A stretch of 64,000 bases of DNA from the NCBI RefSeq assembly GCF_003994855.1, contig NZ_CP034142.1:2604001-2668000 (forward strand), read 5' to 3'. The translations under genes and the position numbers were made by a program. This document shows positions 27,288-35,859 of the stretch, piece by piece (within the stretch, counting starts at the first letter, position 1; the number at the start of each line of letters is the position of its first letter). Below the pieces are notes generated by a model that saw only the letters and a program-made list of their open reading frames with translations, ran no database searches and was not told the DNA's origin. This DNA comes from Marinobacter sp. NP-4(2019). Lineage in GTDB: Bacteria > Pseudomonadota > Gammaproteobacteria > Pseudomonadales > Oleiphilaceae.

Positions 27288-27812
27288 ATGCCAAAGAAGT
27301 TCATGAAACGATACTTACCAACGCCCGATCGAGTCAGGGCGATGGAGTCGCTGCGCTTTCTCGGCGACATCCTTCATGAACCCAATCTGTGGCACATTAA
27401 CCGTCACAGCGTCTCCCGCGCCTTTCTGGTAGGCATTTTCCTGGGCGTTATCCCGATGCCATTCCAGATGCTGGCTGCTGCATTCTTTGCCATCTGGTTC
27501 AACGCCAACCTGCCCCTGTCCGTGGTGCTGGTCTGGATCAGCAACCCGCTGACCATGCCGCCGATGTTCTACTTCAACTACAAGATTGGCGCCTGGATTC
27601 TGGACCGACCGGTGCTCAATTTCGAGTTCCAGGTGTCCTGGTCCTGGATCAGTGAACGGATTCTCGACATTGGCATTCCGCTCTACCTGGGCTCACTGAT
27701 CATTGCCACCCTGTCCGCCTGCCTCGCCTACCTGCTGATCCAGTACCTGTGGCGCCGCAAGGTACGCTCTGACTGGCAAGAGCGGCGCTTGCTCCGTCGC
27801 CGCAAGCGCTAG
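27288..27812 (+). CDS. DUF2062 domain membrane protein
   Basis: 174 residues from the ATG at 27288, which has GAAGGCAG upstream; an in-frame ATG at 27249 adds a poor extension. The DUF2062 core covers about residues 10 to 165: an N-terminal helix (PNLWHINRHSVSRAF), a Gly-Pro-rich membrane hairpin (GIFLGVIPMPFQ), the conserved WISNPLTMPPMF, and a last membrane helix before a strongly basic tail (RRLLRRRKR). The function of DUF2062 is unknown. It is divergent from comEC and convergent with lolD, overlapping that gene's end by four bases, as in Pseudomonas. Confidence 0.88.
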   Translation: MPKKFMKRYLPTPDRVRAMESLRFLGDILHEPNLWHINRHSVSRAFLVGIFLGVIPMPFQMLAAAFFAIWFNANLPLSVVLVWISNPLTMPPMFYFNYKIGAWILDRPVLNFEFQVSWSWISERILDIGIPLYLGSLIIATLSACLAYLLIQYLWRRKVRSDWQERRLLRRRKR

Positions 27813-28531
27813 CTGTCGGCGTGGTGTTCAACCAGTAACCGCCCCTGTTCCAGACGCAATACCCGCCCGAGACTCCGCGCCATGCCCATGTCGTGGGTTA
27901 CCATCACGAACGCGATCCCCAACTGATCCCGCAGGGACTCGATCAATTGTCGCACGCCCTCACCAGTGTGTTCATCCAGGTTCCCGGTGGGCTCGTCCAT
28001 CAGCACGCATTCCGGCTCGTTAACCAATGCCCGGGCAATCGCCACCCGCTGACGCTCACCACCCGATAACTCTCCCGGTTTGTGGCCAAGACGCTCACTC
28101 AGCCCCACTTTCGCAAGCACAGCTCTGGCCTTATCCCCGGCGGCCTTCACGCTCATGCCACCAAGAGCGCAAGGCATCATCACGTTCTCGAGGGCAGTGA
28201 ATTCCGGAAGCAAATGATGGAACTGATAGACGAACCCCAGGTGCCGGTTACGAAACCTTGCTCGCCCAGCCTCGCTCATGCGATGAATGTCGTGATTGCA
28301 AATGGAAATGTGGCCGGAGGACGGCCGGTCAAGTCCGCCGAGCAGGTTGAGCAGGGTGGTTTTCCCGGCACCACTGCTGCCAACAATCGCCACCGTCTCG
28401 CCAGCCCCGACCTGCAGCGAAATGTCGGAAAAAATAGTGAGCTTTTCCGGCCCTTCGTTATAGGTACGAGTTACCTGCTGACAGTCAATCACCAGAGAAT
28501 CACCAACCGTCGGAGTGATCACATCATTCAT
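27809..28531 (-). CDS. lolD: Lipoprotein-releasing system ATP-binding protein
   Basis: 240 residues of an ABC ATPase with Walker A GSSGAGKTTLL near residue 52, signature LSGGERQRVAIA near 155, Walker B CVLMDEPTGNLD and switch His in VTHDMG. The TYNEGPEKLTIF opening and HLGFVYQFHHLLPEF are LolD-like. It powers release of outer-membrane lipoproteins from the inner membrane to the carrier LolA. It overlaps the permease gene by eight bases, so the two are translated together. Confidence 0.95.
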   Translation of the reverse strand: MNDVITPTVGDSLVIDCQQVTRTYNEGPEKLTIFSDISLQVGAGETVAIVGSSGAGKTTLLNLLGGLDRPSSGHISICNHDIHRMSEAGRARFRNRHLGFVYQFHHLLPEFTALENVMMPCALGGMSVKAAGDKARAVLAKVGLSERLGHKPGELSGGERQRVAIARALVNEPECVLMDEPTGNLDEHTGEGVRQLIESLRDQLGIAFVMVTHDMGMARSLGRVLRLEQGRLLVEHHADS

Positions 28532-29765
28532 AACGCAGGGCCTCCGCCGGATCGATTCGAGATGCCCGCCAGGCGGGGTATATGGTCGCCAGGAGACTCA
28601 TAGCCAGGCCAGCGCCACTGATAATAGCCACATCCTGCCACTGTAACTGCGACGGCAGATAACTGATGAAGTACACGTCAGCACTCAGGAACTGGTGCCC
28701 CAGAGCCCCCTCCAGCCAGGAAATGAAGGCACTGATATTCAACGCCCCGACAACGCCGAGCGTGGTACCAACCAACGTGCCAAAGATGCCAATGACCCCA
28801 CCCTGAATGATAAAGATCCGCATGATCCGCCCGGGGGTAGCCCCCATGGTGCGCAGGATGGCAATATCCGCGGTTTTATCGGTCACCACCATGACCAGGG
28901 TCGATACAATGTTGAAGGCGGCCACCGCCACAATAAACATCAGCAGCAGCCCGATCATGGTTTTTTCCATGCGAATCGCCTGGAACAGGTTGCCGTGGGT
29001 TCGGGTCCAGTCGGAAATATAATAGCGGCCATCCAGCCCCCGGGCCGCCTGTTCTGCGACTTTCGGAGCCGCAAACAGATCATCCACCAGCAGCCTCACC
29101 CCCTGGGCTTCACCGCCGGTGCGCATCAACTTTGCCGCATCATCCATATGAATCAGCGTGTAGTTGCCATCCAGTTCCGCGCCAACGCTGAAGATTCCCT
29201 TGACCGTAAACCGTTTGAGCCTGGGCAGCACCCCTGCCGGCGTGACGGAAGCCTCTGGCAACACAACGGTGACTTTGTCACCGATCTGCAACCGTAGGCT
29301 GGATGCCATCAGCCGACCGACAATCATGCCGAACTCGCCGGATTTCAGGTCGTCCAGACTGCCTTCAAGCATGTGGTCCTCAATGATGGAAACGCTGCGC
29401 TCCTGTTCCGGCAGCACGCCATTGAGCATCACCCCCCGAACATCACCGCCACCAGTGACCATGCCCTGGCCCTGGATAAAGGGGGCGGCGGCAAGCACAC
29501 GGGGGTGCTCCTCGACCTTCGCGTCGACAGTTTCCCAGTCCCGGAGCTGATCCGCCCCCTGAATAACCGCATGAGGAACCATACCCAGGATGCGCTGCTT
29601 CAGCTCACGGTCGAAACCGTTCATCACCGAGAGCACGATAATCAACACGGCAACACCGAGCATCAGCCCGATCATCGAGGTGAGTGAAATGAACGAAATA
29701 AAGTGATTGCGCCGCTTTGCCGCGGTGTATCGCAAACCAACATACAACGATAAAGGTCTGAACAT
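28524..29765 (-). CDS. Lipoprotein-releasing system permease, LolC/LolE (LolF) family
   Basis: 413 residues with the LolC/E/MacB fold: one N-terminal membrane helix (about 25 to 48, MIGLMLGVAVLIIVLSVMNGF), a large periplasmic domain, and three C-terminal helices in the FtsX-like region, including ILRTMGATPGRIMRIFIIQGG. Only one such gene lies with lolD here, whereas E. coli has both lolC and lolE and P. aeruginosa, as I recall, has two flanking lolD. It could act as a LolF-type homodimer, or a second subunit could lie elsewhere. It accepts lipoproteins and passes them to LolA. Confidence 0.92.
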   Translation of the reverse strand: MFRPLSLYVGLRYTAAKRRNHFISFISLTSMIGLMLGVAVLIIVLSVMNGFDRELKQRILGMVPHAVIQGADQLRDWETVDAKVEEHPRVLAAAPFIQGQGMVTGGGDVRGVMLNGVLPEQERSVSIIEDHMLEGSLDDLKSGEFGMIVGRLMASSLRLQIGDKVTVVLPEASVTPAGVLPRLKRFTVKGIFSVGAELDGNYTLIHMDDAAKLMRTGGEAQGVRLLVDDLFAAPKVAEQAARGLDGRYYISDWTRTHGNLFQAIRMEKTMIGLLLMFIVAVAAFNIVSTLVMVVTDKTADIAILRTMGATPGRIMRIFIIQGGVIGIFGTLVGTTLGVVGALNISAFISWLEGALGHQFLSADVYFISYLPSQLQWQDVAIISGAGLAMSLLATIYPAWRASRIDPAEALRYE

Positions 29766-29879
29766 GAGGAGGTGCCTGTTGCTACCTTCGGGTCATTCGG
29801 ATTTCCGGCCACACGACTGCCTGGAAACTGCTAAACTTTTCAACATAAACAAAAAAATTGCTGTGCTTACGGAGCCGTG

Positions 29880-30485
29880 ATGCCCTCACGAACACCTAAC
29901 ACCTCTCCAGATCCAGATACCTCTCCGTCTGAGACGACTTCGGATCGCCGGGATTTTTTCCGGATCGAAGACCGCATCGGTCTGGAAATCCGCAAGGTTC
30001 CGAAAAACGCCGAGGAAGGATACGATCCTTTCAATGGCGATCATCTGGACAACCTTCGCGCTGACCTGAAAAGACTGGACCAGGATGTCCGGGTCCAACT
30101 GGCCAACCTTGCGGAGCGGGACCGCCTGCTGACCTCTCTGATCAAGTCACTGAACGGGAAGCTGGATACGCTGGCGCGCATTATGGCCTTTGAGCAAAAT
30201 CCGTTGCAACCTGAGGACTGGCAGGATGTTACGCTCAGTGAAGGTGGGCTGGCTTTTCACAGTGCCACGAACGCCTGGTCCGGGGGTGATATGCTGGCGG
30301 TGAGGATGACGCTGCCTCCCGAACTGTTTCAGCCCCGGGCTATTGCCCGGGTACTCCAGACGGTGCCCGATGACAGCGGCGGCGCCTGGGTTCATACCGA
30401 GTTTACCGATATCCATGACAGCGACCGCCAACAAATTGCCCGACATGTGATGCGCTGGCAAATCCGGCAACGTCAAAACATGTAA
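29880..30485 (+). CDS. PilZ-domain protein
   Basis: About 201 residues from the ATG at 29880 (GGAG five bases upstream; a GTG at 29877 is in frame directly before it). The RRDFFRIED segment near residue 20 resembles the RxxxR cyclic-di-GMP-binding motif of PilZ proteins, and the D/NxSxxG-type TLSEGGLAFHS near 120 matches the second PilZ motif. Helical linker LRADLKRLDQDVRVQLANL lies between. Such proteins may bind cyclic di-GMP and change motility, biofilm or envelope work. It is divergent from lolC and similar to a PilZ gene at the same place in Pseudomonas. Function is not established. Confidence 0.75.
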   Translation: MPSRTPNTSPDPDTSPSETTSDRRDFFRIEDRIGLEIRKVPKNAEEGYDPFNGDHLDNLRADLKRLDQDVRVQLANLAERDRLLTSLIKSLNGKLDTLARIMAFEQNPLQPEDWQDVTLSEGGLAFHSATNAWSGGDMLAVRMTLPPELFQPRAIARVLQTVPDDSGGAWVHTEFTDIHDSDRQQIARHVMRWQIRQRQNM

Positions 30486-30599
30486 ACTGTCGAAAACGTG
30501 TGACTTTTGCTAACGTTTTTCGGATATTACGTTTTATTCATGTCTTTCAGATGCCTTACTGCGCAACTGCGCATCAAGATTCCAGGGAGTACAACACCG

Positions 30600-30905
30600 A
30601 TGAAAAAACCTGTAACCCGTCTGTTCGGCGCCGTAGTCACCGTGGTAGCCCTGGGCCTGTCCCCGATGACGTCAGTCATCGCCGATGAAGTAAAGATACC
30701 GGTTGGATCCCAGGCTGAACGGTCGGAGGCAGACCTTCCCCGTACCGGCATGAGTCAGGCCAGCGTCCGCGAATCCTGGGGAACGCCCCGGGAAACCAGG
30801 GGCCCCGTGGGTGATCCGCCCATCTCACAATGGCATTACGATGGCTTTGTCGTCTATTTCGAAGGCAGTCATGTTATCCACACGGTATTGAAACAAAGCC
30901 GCTAG
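30600..30905 (+). CDS. Small exported protein, SmpA/BamE-like
   Basis: 101 residues from the ATG at 30600. An N-terminal signal peptide (MKKPVTRLFGAVVTVVALG) ends near the ADE cleavage point around residue 26; there is no lipobox Cys in view. The mature part has the pattern GMSQASVRESWGTPRETRG, then a Trp-His-Tyr and a strand VVYFEGSHVIHTVLK, which resembles the BamE/SmpA fold of outer-membrane assembly factors. I do not recognise a named family. It lies alone between the PilZ gene and aguA. Confidence 0.6.
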   Translation: MKKPVTRLFGAVVTVVALGLSPMTSVIADEVKIPVGSQAERSEADLPRTGMSQASVRESWGTPRETRGPVGDPPISQWHYDGFVVYFEGSHVIHTVLKQSR

Positions 30906-30993
30906 CGGATAAAACAAATTTCCTTCATACACATCCTGACGCAACGTCGTTCGTTGGTTAGAATGACGACTTTTTGCAATAGGTGGCGATAAA

Positions 30994-32046
30994 TTGACTT
31001 CCAGACCTGTGTTGCCCGCAGAGTGGGCCCCCCAAAGCGCGGTCATGCTGACCTGGCCGCACGCCGGTACCGATTGGTTCAGCATTCTTGAGGAAGTGGA
31101 ACCCGTTTTTATGGCAATCGCCAAGGCGGTACTGAAACGCGAACATCTGGTGATCAGCTGTGAGCACGTGGCCCGCCTGCAGGAACTGGGCCAGCAGCTA
31201 TCTGCCTACGCAAGTGACCACGGGCTACCGGGTCGCGTCATCACGGTACCGGCCCCTGCCGACGACACCTGGGCCAGGGACCATGGCCCGATTTGCGTGG
31301 AAACGCCAAATGGCATGGCGGTACTGGATTTCCGGTTTAACGCCTGGGGTGGCAAATTTCCCTCGCAAAAAGACAATGCCCTGAACCAACACCTCCACAA
31401 CGCTGGCGTTTTTGGCACAACCCCCATCATGCCCGTGGATTTTGTGCTGGAAGGGGGGTCCATCGAATCCGATGGACAGGGAACCATCCTGACCACCAGC
31501 GAATGCATGTTAACACCGACCCGGAACCCGACACTGGATCGCTCAGCCATAGAAAACCTGTTGTCCGAAACCCTGGGGGCTGACCGTGTGTTGTGGCTGA
31601 ACCATGGCTACCTGGCCGGGGATGACACTGACAGTCACATTGATACTCTTGCCCGTTTCTGCGCGCCCGACCATATCTGTTATGTCGCGTGTCCGGATGT
31701 CGCCGATGAACACTACAGTGCCCTGGCGGCGATGGAAGAAGAGTTGCAGCAGTTCCATCAGGCGGATGGCTCTCCCTACAAACTGACCCCACTGCCCTGG
31801 CCCGATGCCATCCTGGATGATGACGGGCAACGCCTGCCAGCCACTTATGCCAACTTCCTGATCATCAACGGGGCGGTCCTGCTGCCGGTTTACGACGTAC
31901 CCCAGGACGATGAAGCCATTGCCATCATGCAGAGCCTGTTTCCCGAGCGGGAGATCGTCCCGATCAATTGCCGGCCCCTGATCCGTCAACACGGCAGCCT
32001 GCATTGCGTCACCATGCAACTGCCCGCAGGAGTGGTAACCCCATGA
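30994..32046 (+). CDS. aguA: Agmatine deiminase family protein
   Basis: 350 residues from a TTG at 30994, with AGGTGG about seven bases before it. The peptidylarginine/agmatine deiminase fold is clear: DDTWARDHGP, LEGGSIESDG, the His-containing DSHIDTLARF and the nucleophile Cys in HGSLHCVTMQ close to the C-terminus. The enzyme deiminates agmatine to N-carbamoylputrescine. The next gene, overlapping by four bases, encodes the amidohydrolase that makes putrescine from that product, which supports the assignment. Confidence 0.92.
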   Translation: MTSRPVLPAEWAPQSAVMLTWPHAGTDWFSILEEVEPVFMAIAKAVLKREHLVISCEHVARLQELGQQLSAYASDHGLPGRVITVPAPADDTWARDHGPICVETPNGMAVLDFRFNAWGGKFPSQKDNALNQHLHNAGVFGTTPIMPVDFVLEGGSIESDGQGTILTTSECMLTPTRNPTLDRSAIENLLSETLGADRVLWLNHGYLAGDDTDSHIDTLARFCAPDHICYVACPDVADEHYSALAAMEEELQQFHQADGSPYKLTPLPWPDAILDDDGQRLPATYANFLIINGAVLLPVYDVPQDDEAIAIMQSLFPEREIVPINCRPLIRQHGSLHCVTMQLPAGVVTP

Positions 32047-32963
32047 CCGGCACCAATCGTTCCGCACTCAACGTAGCAGCCATTCAGCAAGCCTCCAGCC
32101 CGGACAAGGCCGCTAGCCTTGCGACCAGTGAGATGCTGATCAGGCAGGCGGTATCCGAAGGCGCGCAGTTGGTCGTGCTACAGGAGCTGCACGCCACCCT
32201 GTATTTCTGCCAAACTGAGGACACCTCGGTTTTTGAGCTGGCCGAGCCAATCCCGGGCCCGACCAGCAACCACCTTTCGGCACTTGCCGCCGAACTCGAC
32301 ATCGTGCTGGTGGGCTCCATCTTTGAACGGCGCATGAACGGCGTCTATCACAACACCGCTGTGGTATTCGAGCGAGACGGCACCATTGCCGGCATCTATC
32401 GCAAAATGCACATCCCGGATGACCCGGGATTCTACGAAAAATTCTACTTTACCCCCGGGGACGCCAGTTTCAACGATGGTCGCAGTGGCTTTACTCCGAT
32501 TGAAACTTCCGTTGGCAAACTCGGCGTCCTGGTGTGCTGGGACCAGTGGTATCCCGAAGCCGCACGACTGATGGCGCTGGCCGGTGCCGAAATCCTGATC
32601 TACCCCACCGCCATTGGCTGGGACACGACCGATGAAGCAGAAGAGCAGGCACGGCAATTGGAAGCCTGGGTCACCGTACAGCGGGGCCACGCCGTCGCCA
32701 ACAACCTTCCGGTGATCGCCCCGAACCGGGTTGGCACCGAGCCCGACCCGTCCGGCCAGTCCGCTGGCATTCGCTTCTGGGGCAACAGCTTTATCTGCGG
32801 CCCCCAGGGTGAGTTCCTGGCGAGGGCGGATGACCGCTCGGAATCCATCCTGCACGCTGCCATCGACCGAAACCGCAGCGAATCGATACGACGTATCTGG
32901 CCGTATCTGAGAGATCGACGCATTGACGCCTACAGCGACATCCTCAAAAGGGTACGGGATTGA
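32043..32963 (+). CDS. aguB: N-carbamoylputrescine amidohydrolase
   Basis: 306 residues from the ATG at 32043, which overlaps the stop of aguA (ATGA). It belongs to the nitrilase superfamily: the Glu-Lys-Cys triad appears as Glu in VLQELHATLY, Lys in YRKMHIPDD and Cys in VLVCWDQWYPE. FYEKFYFTPGD is typical of the N-carbamoylputrescine branch. It releases putrescine, CO2 and ammonia in the cytoplasm. With aguA it gives the ornithine-independent route from agmatine to putrescine. A MoxR-type ATPase gene follows after only seven bases. Confidence 0.94.
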   Translation: MTGTNRSALNVAAIQQASSPDKAASLATSEMLIRQAVSEGAQLVVLQELHATLYFCQTEDTSVFELAEPIPGPTSNHLSALAAELDIVLVGSIFERRMNGVYHNTAVVFERDGTIAGIYRKMHIPDDPGFYEKFYFTPGDASFNDGRSGFTPIETSVGKLGVLVCWDQWYPEAARLMALAGAEILIYPTAIGWDTTDEAEEQARQLEAWVTVQRGHAVANNLPVIAPNRVGTEPDPSGQSAGIRFWGNSFICGPQGEFLARADDRSESILHAAIDRNRSESIRRIWPYLRDRRIDAYSDILKRVRD

Positions 32964-32970
32964 ATCCTGC

Positions 32971-33882
32971 ATGAAGAAAATAATCGATACCGTTGTCAGC
33001 GAGCTCAACACCATACTGCTGGGCAAGGAGCAACAGGTTCGCCTGGCCATTTGTGGACTGCTGGCCCGTGGCCACCTGCTGATTGAAGACATTCCCGGCA
33101 TGGGTAAGACCACTCTTTCCCATGCCCTTGCCCGCATCATGGGTCTCAGTTACCAGCGCATCCAGTTCACCAACGACCTGTTACCGGCAGACGTACTCGG
33201 CTATTCCATGTATGACAAGCAAGCCGGAACACTAGTCTTCCACAAGGGCCCCATATTTGCCCAGGTCGTACTGGCTGACGAAATCAACCGCGCCTCACCG
33301 CGGACCCAAAGCGCACTGCTCGAAGCCATGGAGGAACGGCAGGTTTCCATCGAAGGCGAAACCCGTCCACTCCCCCACCCGTTCTTTGTTATCGCCACCC
33401 AGAACCCCATCGAACAGGGCGGCACGTACCCGCTACCGGAATCCCAGCTCGACCGCTTCCTGATGCGCCTGCGCCTGGGCTATCCGGATCCCAGGGCGGA
33501 GCGGGAGCTGCTCGAAGGTGAAGATCGCCGCATGTTGACCGACAAACTGCAGACCCTGCTGAGTCAGTCAGACCTGGACACCCTCCAGGAGGCAGTGGGA
33601 AGGGTAACCACCAGCCCGGCCTTGCTGGATTACGTCCAGCGCCTTCTGGAACACAGCCGCCGCATGCCCGGCCTGCTCTATGGCCTGTCCCCCCGTGCAG
33701 GGCTTGGCCTGGTTCGCGCCGCCAGGGCCTGGGCATTGATGGACGGACGACACCATGTATTGCCCGACGACATCCAGGCAGTATTTCCCGCAGTTGCGGA
33801 ACACCGTCTGGAACAGGGAGAATCCGGAAAGAGCACCGAACGGGTCAGGCAACTTCTTGCCTCTGTCTCTGTCATCGAATAA
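32971..33882 (+). CDS. MoxR family AAA+ ATPase
   Basis: 303 residues from the ATG at 32971; an in-frame start at 32923 would overlap the end of aguB and is less likely. Walker A is DIPGMGKTTLS near residue 40, Walker B LADEINRASPRTQ near 105, sensor 1 ATQNPIEQGGTYPLPE, and the sensor-2 region contains LLYGLSPRAGLGLVRAAR. MoxR ATPases help mature protein complexes and usually sit before DUF58 and von Willebrand-factor-A genes. Here none follows: the next gene is trxB after 132 bases. It starts seven bases after aguB and may share its transcript. The partner is unknown. Confidence 0.9.
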   Translation: MKKIIDTVVSELNTILLGKEQQVRLAICGLLARGHLLIEDIPGMGKTTLSHALARIMGLSYQRIQFTNDLLPADVLGYSMYDKQAGTLVFHKGPIFAQVVLADEINRASPRTQSALLEAMEERQVSIEGETRPLPHPFFVIATQNPIEQGGTYPLPESQLDRFLMRLRLGYPDPRAERELLEGEDRRMLTDKLQTLLSQSDLDTLQEAVGRVTTSPALLDYVQRLLEHSRRMPGLLYGLSPRAGLGLVRAARAWALMDGRHHVLPDDIQAVFPAVAEHRLEQGESGKSTERVRQLLASVSVIE

Positions 33883-34014
33883 AGAGCACCACCATACGAA
33901 GAGCGTTGGTGAGTAAATAGCATCATTTAATGACTGAAATTAGCCAAAACAACTGGAACAGCGCCCTGTTCATGGTAGCCTTCAGCACTTTCAGTATTTA
34001 ACGAGAGACCCATA

Positions 34015-34968
34015 ATGAGCGAAACCAAACATTCCCGCTTGATCATCCTTGGCTCCGGCCCCGCCGGCTACACCGCTGCTGTCTACGCAGCCCGTGCAAA
34101 TCTGAAGCCAACCCTGATCACCGGTATCGAAGTGGGTGGACAGCTCACAACCACCACCGACGTGGACAACTGGCCGGGAGACAACGACGGCGTCCAGGGC
34201 CCAGAGCTGATGCAGCGCATGCTCAAGCATGCCGAACGCTTCGAAACCAGCATCGTCTACGACACCATCAACGAAGCCGACCTGCGCAACCGCCCCTTCC
34301 GCCTGAAAGGCGATAGCGGTGAGTACACCTGCGACGCCCTGATCATCGCCACCGGCGCATCCGCCATGTACCTCGGCCTGGAATCCGAAGAGAAATTCAA
34401 AGGCCAGGGCGTATCCGCCTGCGCTACCTGCGACGGTTTCTTCTACAAGAAACAGAAAGTCGCCGTCATCGGCGGTGGCAACACCGCAGTTGAGGAGGCC
34501 CTGTACCTCTCCAACATCGCTGACGAAGTCACGCTGGTACACCGCCGCGACAGCCTGCGTGCGGAAAAGATCCTGCAGGACAAACTGTTCGAGAAAGCCG
34601 AGAACGGCAACATCAACATCGTGTGGGACCACACCCTTGACGAAGTCCTGGGCGACGGCACCGGCGTCACCGGCATGCGCATCAAAAGCACCAAGGACGA
34701 CTCCACCCAGGAACTCGATCTGGCAGGCGTGTTCATCGCCATCGGCCACAAACCGAACACCGACCTGTTCGCCGGCCAACTGGACATGGAAAACGGCTAC
34801 ATCAAAATCCGCTCCGGTCTCGAAGGCATGGCCACCCAGAGCAGTATTCCCGGCGTCTTCGCCGCGGGCGACGTAGCCGACCACGTCTACCGCCAAGCAG
34901 TAACCTCTGCCGGTTTCGGCTGCATGGCCGCACTGGATGCAGAAAAGTTCCTGGATCAACAGGACTGA
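34015..34968 (+). CDS. trxB: Thioredoxin-disulfide reductase
   Basis: 317 residues, low-Mr type. FAD binding is at GSGPAGYTAAVYAARA near the N-terminus, the redox pair is CATC at about residue 136, NADPH binding is at GGGNTAVEEA and the second FAD motif is GVFAAGDVAD near the end. It reduces thioredoxin with NADPH in the cytoplasm. GAGAGACC precedes the ATG. It lies before aat as in Pseudomonas. A 7-base hairpin follows the stop at 34974-34993, then a long inverted-arm element. Confidence 0.97.
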   Translation: MSETKHSRLIILGSGPAGYTAAVYAARANLKPTLITGIEVGGQLTTTTDVDNWPGDNDGVQGPELMQRMLKHAERFETSIVYDTINEADLRNRPFRLKGDSGEYTCDALIIATGASAMYLGLESEEKFKGQGVSACATCDGFFYKKQKVAVIGGGNTAVEEALYLSNIADEVTLVHRRDSLRAEKILQDKLFEKAENGNINIVWDHTLDEVLGDGTGVTGMRIKSTKDDSTQELDLAGVFIAIGHKPNTDLFAGQLDMENGYIKIRSGLEGMATQSSIPGVFAAGDVADHVYRQAVTSAGFGCMAALDAEKFLDQQD

Positions 34969-34973
34969 TCTAG

Positions 34974-34993
34974 ACTGAGGGAAACACCTCAGT
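34974..34993 (+). terminator. Hairpin after trxB
   Basis: ACTGAGG and CCTCAGT pair perfectly around a six-base loop, starting five bases after the trxB stop. No T-run follows, so it may be a weak terminator or an RNA-stabilising end. Confidence 0.4.
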
Positions 34994-35003
34994 AGTTCGA
35001 CGA

Positions 35004-35108
35004 GGCCTTCGGGTACAACTTGCTGAAACTGTGCGGAGCCATGGATGGCGGAGCCAAGCGTACAGGGAAGTATTCACAGCGTGTTTCAGCAAGTTGTACC
35101 CGAAGGCC
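35004..35108. repeat. 105 bp element with perfect 26 bp inverted arms
   Basis: Arms at 35004-35029 and 35083-35108 are perfect reverse complements (26 bases, beginning GGCCTTCGGGTACAACTT). The 53-base centre holds a smaller dyad GCCATGGATGGC and a direct repeat GGAGCC. As RNA it would form a very stable stem with a branched head. It carries no plausible gene. The layout recalls a MITE-like or REP-like mobile repeat; from memory, similar centre sequences occur between genes in marine gammaproteobacteria, but no second copy was seen in this window. Short target duplications are not clear. Confidence 0.75.
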
Positions 35109-35142
35109 GATACTCCGGACTCGGTACCAACAGCGGACCTGG

Positions 35143-35859
35143 ATGACCTCACTACCCTGGATAGACCCCGACCACCTCTGGTTCCCTCCCGCCGAGGAAG
35201 CCCTGGATGAACCCGACGGCCTGCTGGCACTGGGCGGAGACCTCTCCACCGACCGCCTGATCCTTGCCTACCGCAACGGCATCTTCCCCTGGTACAGCGA
35301 CGACCAACCCATCCTCTGGTGGTCCCCCAACCCCCGATGCGTCCTGTTCCCGGACGAAATACACGTATCCCGAAGCCTGCGCCGCACCCTCAACCGACAG
35401 TATTTTTCGATAACCGCGGACAGGGACTTCACCAACGTCATACGCCTGTGCGCGGAAACCCGACAAAGGGAAGGCACCTGGATCACCGAGGACATGACCC
35501 GCAGTTACACCCGGCTGCACAAACTCGGGGTCGCCCACTCCATCGAGGCCTGGAACCCCGACGGCAAGCTGGCTGGCGGCATGTACGGCCTGGCAATTGG
35601 GCAGTGCTTTTTTGGCGAGTCCATGTTTTCGCTGGAAACCAACGCGTCAAAAGTACTGATGGTACATCTGGCCAACCAACTGGCAGAATGGGGATATAAA
35701 ATCATGGACTGCCAGGTGGAGAATAGTCACCTGTTAAAAATGGGTGCCCGATGTATTCCGCGGAGTGAGTTTTTATCTATACTCAGGACAAGTGTAGACC
35801 GCTCTCCAATGCAGAGCTCCTGGCAAATCCAGTGGCAATGGCCCGGCCCGGAGGTGTGA
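35143..35859 (+). CDS. aat: Leucyl/phenylalanyl-tRNA-protein transferase
   Basis: 238 residues from the ATG at 35143; the frame runs further back through the inverted-arm element but has no valid homology there. Family features: PPAEEALDEPDGLLALGGDL, RNGIFPWYSDDQPILWWSPNPR, GVAHSIEAW and the FFGESMFS segment. The enzyme moves Leu or Phe from tRNA to N-terminal Lys or Arg, making a primary N-degron for ClpS-ClpAP. It abuts bpt directly. Confidence 0.96.
   Translation: MTSLPWIDPDHLWFPPAEEALDEPDGLLALGGDLSTDRLILAYRNGIFPWYSDDQPILWWSPNPRCVLFPDEIHVSRSLRRTLNRQYFSITADRDFTNVIRLCAETRQREGTWITEDMTRSYTRLHKLGVAHSIEAWNPDGKLAGGMYGLAIGQCFFGESMFSLETNASKVLMVHLANQLAEWGYKIMDCQVENSHLLKMGARCIPRSEFLSILRTSVDRSPMQSSWQIQWQWPGPEV

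Noticed and set aside
33991..34959. A 322-residue open frame antisense to the whole of trxB
   Set aside because: It mirrors trxB, has no ribosome site or family motif, and its composition is that of a frame opposite a GC-rich gene.
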